From Astragalus membranaceus (taxonomy: Eukaryota > Streptophyta > Magnoliopsida > Fabales > Fabaceae): a stretch of DNA of 64,000 nucleotides. Each line of letters begins with the position of its first letter. Position 1 is the stretch's first letter. Location: NCBI GenBank assembly GCA_039519185.1, contig CM076851.1:97895531-97959530 (forward strand). Direction: 5' to 3'. The notes beneath the pieces are model-generated. The model worked only from the letters and a program-made list of their open reading frames with translations, was not told the origin of the DNA and did no database searches. The position numbers and the translations under genes were made by a program. Shown one piece after another: positions 21,293-33,100 of this stretch.

Positions 21293-24200
21293 TGTAACAC
21301 CCTAAATTATTTAATTAATTTATTTAATTAAGTATTTAGGAATGTATTTAATTTATTGGGTATAATTTAATTAATTAAAAATTATATTTAAATGGTGTAG
21401 GTGGTATTAAGGGAGTAGGGCGCCAATTAGTTAGACTTGGGCTTAAGTGGAAAGCCCAAGCCCATGATCCAAGATCATATGCGAAGGGGGGCAAGCCAAT
21501 TGAGGGTTAGGGTTTTGGCTATTGTTGCGAAATTGAAAGAGAAAGGAAGAGAGAAAGAGAGGAGCGTGAGAAAGAGAGAGAGAGAGAGCAAGGGGGCGGC
21601 CAAGAGGAGAAGGAGAAGAGGATTCGAAGATCAAGAGGAAAGGATCTCCGTTGTTGCTGTGGCTCTGTAGGTGACTTCTCCTAGGGCATCGAATTCTTCT
21701 TCTTGAAAAGGTTAGGGGAGCTCTATCATTCTATCTAATAAATCATATGATAGGTCCTAGATCTAAGGTTTCTACTAGATCCATGATGTTCTTGATGTTC
21801 TTTTGCGTTTCTTGATGTTCTTGATGATAACTTTCATATATGTTTGTTATGAGTATATGCGAATTGATGCATGCGTGAATTCTTGATGTGTTCTTGACGC
21901 ATTGTTGATGTTGGGCTCTATATATATATGTATGCGAATTGAATGGTTGAGTTTTGGTGTATGTGTATGCGAATTGATTTGTTGCGTTTTATATGTGGAT
22001 GCGAATTGAATTGTTGGAATTATAATCATTGAGGTAATTGCGACCTATGCGTCGTTTGATGACTCGTGGCATTTGAGTATTCATGAAACTGAAATTTGGT
22101 ATGATGGATTGTTTGTGTTGTTCGCAATATTGGATGAATGTGTGCATAGGCGCCTAGGTGCCAAGGTGATGTGATAATGGTGCTCAAAGGAATTTTGTTA
22201 ATTGACTAAACTAAGTGTTATTTTGAGTGTTGAAAAATATAAGATTTTGATGAGTTAAATTGTTAAAAATCAGTTTTTAGTGTTTTGGAAAATTGTTGGA
22301 AAAATGGTGATTTTTGGTTTTTAGTGTTGAAGAGTTGTTGGAAAAATTCTGGGTTTGTTGTTGCTGTTTTCTGGGGGCCAAGTGCCTGTGCTGGGCGCCT
22401 GTGGCTTGTGTGGGTTGCTGTGTGTTGCCAAATTTTCCTGTGTGGCTGGGTGCTGGGCGCTGGGTGCCAGCGCTGGGCGCTGAGCGCCCAAGCGTGTGTG
22501 TGTGTGTGTTGCGCCAAGGCGCAGGGCGCCAGGCGCTGGGCGCTGAGCGCCCGTGTGTGTTGCTGCGTGTTGCGCCAAGGCGCTGGGCGCCAGGCGCTGG
22601 GCGCCAGGCGCTGGGCGCCAGGCGCTGGGCGCCAGGCGCTGGGCACTGAGCGCCCGCTGTGTTGTGTGTGTGCGTTGTGTTGCGCGCCTGGGCGCTGGGC
22701 GCCAGTGCGCGTGTTGCCTGGTTGCCTGGGCGCCTAAGGCGCCTATTTCCAGGATGTTGCTTGATTTTTCCCAAACTTATTTTTAGCATAACTTTTGACT
22801 CAGACGTCCGTTTTGAGCGATTCGAAAAGTGTCGTGAAGCTTTTTACGTTGTCTATCTATGGGTCCAATTTTTGAAATGAAAAATTGTTAGTTTCTGACT
22901 GTTTGTGGGCGCCCAAGTGGCTGTCCCCGGTGATCGTCCCAGTGACATTGAAAATTGACATGGAGTTCCTTAAAAACCCCTTTTGGTGTATAAACAACAG
23001 TTTTAACGTGGTAGTGTCAAAATGACTGTTTTGCCCCTAGTGGCTAACGTTAATGATAATGATGTGTAAATGACGAGGATGCCCTTGGTGGCTAGTTAAA
23101 TGACTGTTTCGCCCTTAGTGGCTATTTATTATTAGTTATGACGTGTGAAAGTCTGTTTTGCCCTTGGTGGCTAATAATAATTATAATGACGTGTAAAAGC
23201 CTGTTCTGCCCTTTGTGGTGATTATTATATATAATGATGTGTAAATGACTGTTCCGCCCTTAGTGGCTGTTGTTAATTATAGTGATGTGTAAATGACTGT
23301 TCCGCCCTTAGTGGCTGTTGTTAATTATAGTAATGTGTAAATGACTGTTCCGCCCTTAGTGGCTGTTGTTAATTATAGTGATGTGTAAATGACTGTTCTG
23401 CCCTTTGTGGTTATTATTATTATAGTGACGTGAAAATGACGTTTTGCCCTCAGTGGCTATTATTTGAGTTGATTGATAATTATGTGTAAGTGACGATGAA
23501 AACCCAGTGACGTTTTGAGGCCCGAAGGGCTAAGTGATGTTAAGGTCTAAATGGCCTAGTGACGTTGTGTGCTGATTGTGAATTTGACAGGTGCTGTGCT
23601 CTTTGCGAGCAAACCGGTAAGTGACGGGTCACATAGTTGACCATGAATTGAATAATTGTGTGTTTGTGTATTGTGAGTGGTGTATATCATAGTGTCTCAT
23701 GCCCATATGCATAAACCTAGTGATGTTTTTGGGGCCTGAGTGGCTAAGTGACGATGAGGCCTTAAGGGCTAAGCGACGTTTTGTGAAAAGGTACCTTCAT
23801 GCATATACCCGCGAGTGGGTTGCATTTCATAAATCTACATGACATGAGATGAGTTATTGTAAGCGATGCGAATGATGACTGTGATGTGATATTTGGTGTT
23901 TTTGGATGCTGATTGTTCTAGTGCGTGGCCCAGGATTAGTACTTATCATATTTTCTATTATATGGATTGAAATGATGCTCACCCTTTCCTGTTTGAATGT
24001 TGCCCTCATGTTGGTAACGTGCAGGTGATTCTTAGTGAAGGCCCTTAGCTTCACTCCTTGAGTAGAGTCGTCATGCTCTGATATGTAACACTAGGGAGGG
24101 GAATGAATGTTGTGTAAGTCATTATGACTGTCGTGGTTATTGGATTTTAGTGTTGCAAGCCTGGCATAGTTGTAATGCCTTTTCTGATTAAACTGTTGGA

Positions 24201-24391
24201 TTTTGGATGCGAAGTTGTAATTTAATTGATAATGATGTTTTGAAGTTATTATAAGACTGTTTTCGAAAAGCGAGTTATTTGAAGTGTGACGTTTGACGAA
24301 GTAAGTGTGACATCCCTTGAGGTGTAATTGAATTTTAAAAACTCTGATATTTTTATTTAAACAAATTACCGGGTAGAAAAGGGGTGTTACA
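21293..24391 (+). repeat. LARD LTR copy 2 (3099 bp)
   Basis: Shared by both LARD units. Longest of the three because its GGCGCC array (about 22380-22745) has extra CGCTGGGCGCCAGG units. It also has a longer AG run than copy 1. Otherwise nearly identical to the other copies. Confidence 0.92.
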
Positions 24392-26378
24392 TTAGTGGTA
24401 TCAGAGCAATGGTTGGTCTGTCCGGCCGAGTCGTCGAGTCGTTGTGTCAGATAGTGACCAACTGTTGTCTTTTCAGTGTTGACCGTTGTTTGTGTTGCAG
24501 GTACACCGGAAAGTTTCTATTGGTAAGTGAACTAGTGGGGGAGATTTCCCTACTAGTGTTGTGTGCCTTATTGTGTATTCAGTGTGAGAACTGTGTTGCT
24601 GTTGTGATCCTTGTTGTTGACCTTATTGCTGCGTGCTTCTAAATAAATTGTCATGTTGTTTAAATGTTCACATGTGTTTTAGTTGATATTGAGCTCTGTG
24701 TGTTTTACATAAAATGTCGAATTAATTGCTGTTGCTGTGGATTGTTAAGTCGCACGTACTTTCTTATGTTGTTATGTCCGAACTATTTTAAGAGGTCGAC
24801 GCTGAGCTTTTACGAAAAATCCTGTGAATGCGTTTGATGTTTGGAAACTGAATGCGTGGTAAGATTATTTTGGGGACTATTTCAAGTTATTGCTGCACTA
24901 ATAACTGTCGTAGCGTTTTAATCACTACAAACGAAAAACATCTTCATTGAGTGCTATAATTTTGACCTCAACTCTTTTTGGAAAATTGAGACCGGATGTA
25001 AATATTTTAGCTGAGAACTACCACATCATTGTCTATCATGTGGTTTTGAAAATCTAAAAGTAAAGTGATTTCTGAAAGTGCTTTTGAACGTCCATTAAAC
25101 ACTTTTACGGCCGGATGCCGAGATTAGCATTGAAAATTACTTTTATAAACGATTCGGATTTTGTTTTAGCAGTTGCACTCTTGCGATATGCGTTACGTGG
25201 TTTTAAAAACCTTAAGATTTAAAAATGTGCATTTTGGACGCTTGTACACTTGGGCCGAATTAACTAATTACTGTCAATGTTAATGTAACTATTCTTTTGG
25301 GCTGACTAGTTGTAATAAGGTTTTAAATGTTAACCGTGTTCCTGTGTACTTAGTTGATAATGTTTCGTGGATTATCCTGAGCTAATTGCTATTGCTGTTT
25401 GAATGATAAATGCCATGCTGTTTTAAAAAGTCGAATGCTACTGCTGTTTTGTTTAAACTGCTGTTGCTGTTTTACTTAAATAATTGTTGCTGTTTCGGAA
25501 AAATGATCATTGCTGTTTTCAGAAAATAATGTTGTTGATCTTCGAAAAACTATTATTGCTGTTTTCTGAAAACTCCGGCTGCTGTCCTCCTGAGGTGATT
25601 GTTGCTGTTCCTGAAAAATCATCGTTGCCGCCTTTAAAAATTACTTTCACCGTACCGAAAAGTACTGTTACTGCCCCTACTTTTGTACACTGCTGCTAAT
25701 CTACGAGTTGTGCCTGTTTAGGGGTTGTGGACTGTCTCTATTTTTATGAGTTGTGCCTGATTCGATTGTTAACCGTTGCCGGTGCCTTAGTGCCCGATTG
25801 TGTGACTGAGTTGTTAATATTGTTGTTGTTGATGAAGTTGCTCTGTTGTTGGTTTTTAGTTGTTGATGTCGCCTGAGTGGCAGTTGTAGTTGTTGATGTC
25901 GCCTGAGTGGCAATTGTGGTTGTTGATGTCGCCTGAGTGGCAATTGTAGTTGTTGATGTCGCCTGAGTGGCAGTTGTAATTGTTGATGTCGCCTGAGTGG
26001 CAGAGTTGTTGTGGATGTTGTTTGTCGTGTTACTAAAATTATGAGACTTGTGCACGACTGTTATGCACCCTGTGAATTGCGTTGTGATGCTATGATGATT
26101 GAAGTATTTTGTTATCCTTAGGGGTAGATGAGTGGGGTAGGATGCGAGCTAGTTTATCAGAGTAGCGCAGCGGAGTAGAGAGTGAGTCTGATTATTACTG
26201 CTTGAAGTTACCTGGCTGAACAAGTAGGAGGGACGGCCGCCCAAGCACTTACCGCCGGTAATCAGAGCAATAGTAGTCAGCATGATTGATAGCACTAGTT
26301 GTCTAAGTGGCCTTAGTGGAAGAGTATTGGCGTTGGCAGGTGAATTTCGAGGACGAAATATTCTAAGTGGGGGAGAGT
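24392..26378 (+). other. LARD internal region 2, non-coding (1987 bp)
   Basis: Same length as internal region 1, with very few visible substitutions (for example CGTTGTAAG versus CGTGGTAAG near 24855). PBS at 24396-24407; polypurine tract before 26379; 30 bp minisatellite at about 25857-26003. Confidence 0.88.
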
Positions 26379-29300
26379 TGTAACACCCTAAATTATTTAA
26401 TTAATTTATTTAATTAAGTATTTAGGAATGTATTTAATTTATTGGGTATAATTTAATTAATTAAAAATTATATTTAAATGGTGTAGGTGGTATTAAGGGA
26501 GTAGGGCGCCAATTAGTTAGACTTGGGCTTAAGTGGAAAGCCCAAGCCCATGATCCAAGATCATATGCGAAGGGGGGCAAGCCAATTGAGGGTTAGGGTT
26601 TTGGCTATTGTTGCGAAATTGAAAGAGAAAGGAAGAGAGAAAGAGAGGAGCGTGAGAAAGAGAGAGAGAGAGAGAGAGAGCAAGGGGGCGGCCAAGAGGA
26701 GAAGGAGAAGAGGATTCGAAGATCAAGAGGAAAGGATCTCCGTTGTTGCTGTGGCTCTGTAGGTGACTTCTCCTAGGGCATCGAATTCTTCTTCTTGAAA
26801 AGGTTAGGGGAGCTCTATCATTCTATCTAATAAATCATATGATAGGTCCTAGATCTAAGGTTTCTACTAGATCCATGATGTTCTTGATGTTCTTTTGCGT
26901 TTCTTGATGTTCTTGATGATAACTTTCATATATGTTTGTTATGAGTATATGCGAATTGATGCATGCGTGAATTCTTGATGTGTTCTTGACGCATTGTTGA
27001 TGTTGGGCTCTATATATATATGTATGCGAATTGAATGGTTGAGTTTTGGTGTATGTGTATGCGAATTGATTTGTTGCGTTTTATATGTGGATGCGAATTG
27101 AATTGTTGGAATTATAATCATTGAGGTAATTGCGACCTATGCGTCGTTTGATGACTCGTGGCATTTGAGTATTCATGAAACTGAAATTTGGTATGATGGA
27201 TTGTTTGTGTTGTTCGCAATATTGGATGAATGTGTGCATAGGCGCCTAGGTGCCAAGGTGATGTGATAATGGTGCTCAAAGGAATTTTGTTAATTGACTA
27301 AACTAAGTGTTATTTTGAGTGTTGAAAAATATAAGATTTTGATGAGTTAAATTGTTAAAAATTAGTTTTTAGTGTTTTGGAAAATTGTTGGAAAAATGGT
27401 GATTTTTGGTTTTTAGTGTTGAAGAGTTGTTGGAAAAATTCTGGGTTTGTTGTTGCTGTTTTCTGGGCGCCAAGTGCCTGTGCTGGGCGCCTGTGGCTTG
27501 TGTGGGTTGCTGTGTGTTGCCAAATTTTCCTGTGTGGCTGGGTGCTGGGCGCTGGGTGCCAGCGCTGGGCGCTGAGCGCCCAAGCGTGTGTGTGTGTGTT
27601 GCGCCAAGGCGCAGGGCGCCAGGCGCTGGGCGCTGAGCGCCCGTGTGTGTTGCTGCGTGTTGCGCCAAGGCGCTGGGCGCTGAGCGCCCGCTGTGTTGTG
27701 TGTGTGCGTTGTGTTGCGCGCCTGGGCGCTGGGCGCCAGTGCGCGTGTTGCCTGGTTGCCTGGGCGCCTAAGGCGCCTATTTCCAGGATGTTGCTTGATT
27801 TTTCCCAAACTTATTTTTAGCATAACTTTTGACTCAGACGTCCGTTTTGAGCGATTCGAAAAGTGTCGTGAAGCTTTTTACGTTGTCTATCTATGGGTCC
27901 AATTTTTGAAATGAAAAATTGTTATTTTCTGACTGTTTGTGGGCGCCCAAGTGGCTGTCCCCGGTGATCGTCCCAGTGACATTGAAAATTGACATGGAGT
28001 TCCTTAAAAACCCCTTTTGGTGTATAAACAACAGTTTTAACGTGGTAGTGTCAAAATGACTGTTTTGCCCCTAGTGGCTAACGTTAATGATAATGATGTG
28101 TAAATGACGAGGATGCCCTTGGTGGCTAGTTAAATGACTGTTTCGCCCTTAGTGGCTATTTATTATTAGTTATGACGTGTGAAAGTCTGTTTTGCCCTTG
28201 GTGGCTAATAATAATTATAATGACGTGTAAAAGCCTGTTCTGCCCTTTGTGGTGATTATTATATATAATGATGTGTAAATGACTGTTCCGCCCTTAGTGG
28301 CTGTTGTTAATTATAGTGATGTGTAAATGACTGTTCCGCCCTTAGTGGCTGTTGTTAATTATAGTAATGTGTAAATGACTGTTCCGCCCTTAGTGGCTGT
28401 TGTTAATTATAGTGATGTGTAAATGACTGTTCTGCCCTTTGTGGTTATTATTATTATAGTGACGTGAAAATGACGTTTTGCCCTCAGTGGCTATTATTTG
28501 AGTTGATTGATAATTATGTGTAAGTGACGATGAAAACCCAGTGACGTTTTGAGGCCCGAAGGGCTAAGTGATGTTAAGGTCTAAATGGCCTAGTGACGTT
28601 GTGTGCTGATTGTGAATTTGACAGGTGCTGTGCTCTTTGCGAGCAAACCGGTAAGTGACGGGTCACATAGTTGACCATGAATTGAATAATTGTGTGTTTG
28701 TGTATTGTGAGTGGTGTATATCATAGTGTCTCATGCCCATATGCATAAACCTAGTGACGTTTTTGGGGCCTGAGTGGCTAAGTGACGATGAGGCCTTAAG
28801 GGCTAAGCGACGTTTTGTGAAAAGGTACCTTCATGCATATACCCGCGAGTGGGTTGCATTTCATAAATCTACATGACATGAGATGAGTTATTGTAAGCGA
28901 TGCGAATGATGACTGTGATGTGATATTTGGTGTTTTTGGATGCTGATTGTTCTAGTGCGTGGCCCATGATTAGTACTTATCATATTTTCTATTATATGGA
29001 TTGAAATGATGCTCACCCTTTCCTGTTTGAATGTTGCCCCCATGTTGGTAACGTGCAGGTGATTCTTAGTGAAGGCCCTTAGCTTCACTCCTTGAGTAGA
29101 GTCGTCATGCTCTGATATGTAACACTAGGGAGGGGAATGAATGTTGTGTAAGTCATTATGACTGTTGTGGTTATTGGATTTTAGTGTTGCAAGCCTGGCA
29201 TAGTTGTAATGCCTTTTCTGATTAAACTGTTGGATTTTGGATGCGAAGTTGTAATTTAATTGATAATGATGTTTTGAAGTTATTATAAGACTGTTTTCGA

Positions 29301-29425
29301 AAAGCGAGTTATTTGAAGTGTGACGTTTGACGAAGTAAGTGTGACATCCCTTGAGGTGTAATTGAATTTTAAAAACTCTGATATTTTTATTTAAACAAAT
29401 TACCGCGTAGAAAAGGGGTGTTACA
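26379..29425 (+). repeat. LARD LTR copy 3 (3047 bp)
   Basis: Same termini as copies 1 and 2. It has the shortest GGCGCC array (about 27470-27780) and the longest AG run (about 26658-26680). It is followed directly by the target duplication CAAGT and the resumed Ogre RT sequence. Confidence 0.92.
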
Positions 29426-29972
29426 CAAGTCACGGTAGTCGACACACATTCGGACCTTTCCATATTTCTTAGGGACCGGAACGATGTTTGCTACCCACTC
29501 AGGATATTTTGCCACAGCTAAGAACCCTGGATCAAACTGTTTCTTGACCTCATCCCTGATTTTCAAGGACATTTCAGGCTTCATTCGCCTTAACTTCTGT
29601 TTTACCGGGGGACATTCTGATTTCACCGGCAATCTGTGCTCAACAATATCTGTGCTCAACCCTGGCATGTCCTGATAAGTCCATGTGAATACGTCAGCGT
29701 AGGCAAGCAGGAGCTGAATCAACTTTTTACGCTCTCTATCCCCCATTGCAGTACCAACCTTGACCTTTTTTCTGTCTTCCTTAGTACCCAAATTGACCAT
29801 TTCTGTAGACTCCCCATGGGGCTCAATGACCTTTTCTTCTTGTTCTACCATTCTCATGATTTCCGGAGGAGTATCCCAATCATCCTCAACATCTTCCTCG
29901 GCTTGATTAACCGGGTAATCAAAGTCACAGTATGAGTTATGGGCATTATTACTTTCAGAGACTATTTTTGAT
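29426..29972 (-). pseudogene. pol: Ogre pol, 5' part (RT N-terminus) after the intron
   Basis: Starts at the predicted 3' splice site (29973) and stays open to the LARD insertion. It encodes an acidic linker, the block TYQDMPGLSTDIVEHRLP, then KYPEWVANIVPVPKK and RMCVDYRDL, the first conserved RT block, where LARD sequence takes over. The CVDYR Asp is retained. The remainder of RT resumes at 16236. The domain copied RNA to DNA before insertion broke the gene. Confidence 0.87.
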
Positions 29973-30163
29973 CTGCATTAAAATGGAGCGGCGAATAAAA
30001 ATAAAGAAAAGGCACACAAATAAGAGATGAAGACAGAAATTTTATTGAAAATTCAAAATAACACTTTATTGATTGATGAGTTTTGACGAAAACATGCGTG
30101 CCCGAATGAAATATTCCAAGGCCTTGGGTAGAGCCGAGGGATCTATATTACAACGATAATTAC
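29973..30163 (-). other. Predicted Ogre intron between protease and RT (191 bp)
   Basis: On the minus strand the donor AAA|GTAATT overlaps the gag-pro stop codon (30162-30160), and the acceptor TTTTAATGCAG|ATC ends at 29973. The intervening sequence is T-rich before the acceptor. Splicing after 30164 and before 29972 removes the TAA, preserves reading frame (phase 2), and leaves no stop before the ATG at 29857. An intron at this position is a published feature of Ogre elements. The exact sites here are my reading. Confidence 0.75.
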
Positions 30164-33100
30164 TTTAAATTGAAAAATACGGGGAAATCCATGATCTCCC
30201 AGTTTTGCGGCTTCTTTCCAGCAGCACAGCAGCGCACCATGCTGACAGCACAGCCACTCGAGCTTGATCCTTCTTCAACCATATTAACCTGGTCAGGGTT
30301 CAGCATGCCGGCACTCCGGAAGTTGTTCTTAAGGTTAGCGATGACCATCCTTCCCTGATTGGGTGCCCTTCCTCTGAGTTTGGCCAGCCATTTCTCCCTC
30401 TTGTCAGATGCCAGCCTCTCCCAATCAGCAAGACTTGGGATGTACCCAATACCGAACCTTTCAATGTTTCCTCTCAACTGGACAGGTATTACAATTCCTT
30501 GAGCAGCTTTTCCTAGGTCCTTACCGACCTGATACCCATGTCCTAGCATCACCTTTGCAATCATCATGTCAGCCTTGGACCACTTAGGCTTCCAAAGAGG
30601 CTCACTTTCAATGAAGACAGCATTTGAGATCTCCAATCCTTGGAAGGCAGTCTCAAAGGACTCTTCCGCTGCTTCCACATAATATTCAGGTGGTGATCGG
30701 TTTATCAATGTTTCTTCCTCTCTGTAGATCACTATCAGCTTTCCCTCAGCCACAAACTTGAGTTTCTGATGAAGCGAGGATGGCACTGCCCCAGCAGCAT
30801 GTATCCAAGGATGTCCTAGCAGGCAGCTGTAGGAGGAACTGATGTCCATCACTTGGAAGATGACATAAAACACTTCGGGGCCTACCTGCAGCGGCACTTC
30901 TACTTCTCCAAAAACTTCCTTCACTGGCCCATCAAATGCTCTGACCAAGGTAGAGCTCGGCTTCAGATATGAGCAGTCTACATTCAGCTTATTCATTGTA
31001 GACTTAGGTAGCACATTCAAGGATGAGCCATTATCAATGAGCACCCTGGCAAGTATATAGTCCCCACACTTGACTGAGATGTGAAGAGCTTGATTATGAT
31101 CCTTTCCCGCCAGAGGAAGCTCAGTGTCTGAGAAAGTCAAGTAATTGGATGCTACAATGTTGCCAACAATACCATCAAGCTGGTTTACTGTAATGTCATG
31201 GGAGACGTGGGCTTCATTCAAGATCTTCAACAGAGCAGCACGATGTGCCTCTGAACTAAGCAACAAAGAGAGCATTGAGATCTTGGATGGAGTTTGACTC
31301 AGCTGATCTACCACCCGATATTCACTCTGTTTCATTACTTTCAGGAATTCTTGAGCTTCTTTGTCTGATACCCTTCTGACTTCTACAGTTTCTTTGTCTT
31401 TTCCCTTACGGGCCCTTTCTTCATCTGTTTTTGATTGCTCTCCCCTGAGGTTTTCAGGAGCATACAACCTTCCACTCCTTGTAATGCCGCTACTCCCAGC
31501 GATGTTAGTTATATCCAAAGTGCCCTTAGGGACCTCCGCTTGCATCTGCACATTGTAGCTCCTTGGAATCATCCTAGTCTCTCTACTAGGGGTAACAGCG
31601 GGTACTGGAATAACAACAGTCGAAGGTCTCGTCACAGCTGGGCTGGAATTCAGACTACAGGGGATTTCAATCGGTCTCCTGAAGCCTTCGTTGCCTGATT
31701 GCAAGGTAGATACACTTTCTTCCTTTTCCTGAATTCCCACTTGTACCAGGTGTCTATCTAAGAGATCTTGGAGAATTGGTTTAAAGCCTTCACATGTCCC
31801 AATACAGCGAGGATTATCACAGGTGTCTTTCCTAGCACACCCCTCTTTGATAACACCAAGACGGCATAATTCAGCATGGATGACATCCAGAGGCATCTGA
31901 ATGCAATCAACCTCTCTAATCAAACACTGACCACCCTGATCGTCAATGGCATTGGCAGAAGATCCTCCGTGCGCTGGCAACGGATTGGTGGTTACATTGG
32001 GTTGCTTAAATGATATGCTCTTCGCATCAATCAAGTCTTGCACCACGTACTTGAATGCCTTACAATCCTCCACCACATGACCTACTGCTCCGGAATGAAA
32101 GGCGCAGGTAGCATTTGCATTATATCCTCTGGGATAGGGAGGCTGGTATGGCTTCATTTGACGAGTATTGATTACTTTATTGGCGATGAGATAATTGAAC
32201 AAGTCCGTGTAGGACACGGGAATAGGATCGAAGACAACAGGCTTCATTTCACTGTAGTTCTGGTACTGGTGGTTTGACTGAAATGGTTGTGCAGGTGGTG
32301 CCTGAGAAGGAACCGGAATAGCTTGCGGAGGATTGCTGTGTGATGGACCACTGGCTCCGATAATTGCATTGGTTTCACCCTCTTTCTTCTTGTGGGATCC
32401 AGAAAAAGGCTTTTTCTGACTGGAAGGAGGTGTTGGGCCATGAGCTATTCTTCCGCTGCGCATGCCGTTCTCTTCTCTTTCTCCTGTGACGACCATCTCA
32501 GAGAAATTCGAGGCTACGCTGCCAACCAACCTATCATAATACACCGCAGGAAGGGTTTCCATAAATATGTGGACCATTTCTTTGTCCAGTAGAGGGGGTT
32601 TTACTTGAGCAGCGGGGTTCCTCCACCTCTGAGCGTACTCCTTGAACGACTCATTATCCTTCTTAGACATGGATTGTAGCTGAGCCCTATCCGGAGCCAA
32701 ATCATTGTTGTACTGGTATTGACGAATAAAAGCATCCGCCATGTCTTTCCAGCAACGGATATTAGTTGGCTCCAACTGCATGTACCAGTCAAGGGGAGCT
32801 CCAGCTAAACTTTCCTGAAAGCAATGCATCATCGGGTTATCATCACGGGCATGGGCAATCATTTTCCGGCAGTACATTGTCACATGACTAACTGGGCAAG
32901 TCGTCCCTCTGTATTTGTCAAAAGTTGGTGCTTTGAACTTGGGAGGCAGGACTAAATTAGGGACCAAGCACCGCTCATTGGCATTTCTGGCCCGGGAACC
33001 TGCTCCTTCAACAGCTCTTAATCTCTCTTCTAGCATCTGATACTGACTTCTAGCTTCAGCAGGGTAATTCTGTGGGAAACCACCGACACCATAGTGAGGG

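Larger units (their letters stand above)
16237..29425 (+). mobile_element. Tandem non-autonomous LTR element (LARD): LTR-int-LTR-int-LTR
   Basis: Three near-identical LTRs of about 3.05-3.1 kb alternate with two near-identical 1987 bp internal regions; periods are 5056 and 5086 bp. The outer boundaries TGTAACACCC and GGGTGTTACA are flanked by CAAGT at 16232-16236 and 29426-29430, so the array behaves as one insertion in the Ogre RT gene. Each internal region starts with an initiator-Met-type PBS and ends with a polypurine tract, and no gag or pol is present. The termini, PBS and the CGAGGACGAAAT...GTGGGGGAGAG end are Tekay-chromovirus-like, so mobilisation in trans by such an element is plausible. 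Confidence 0.92.
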
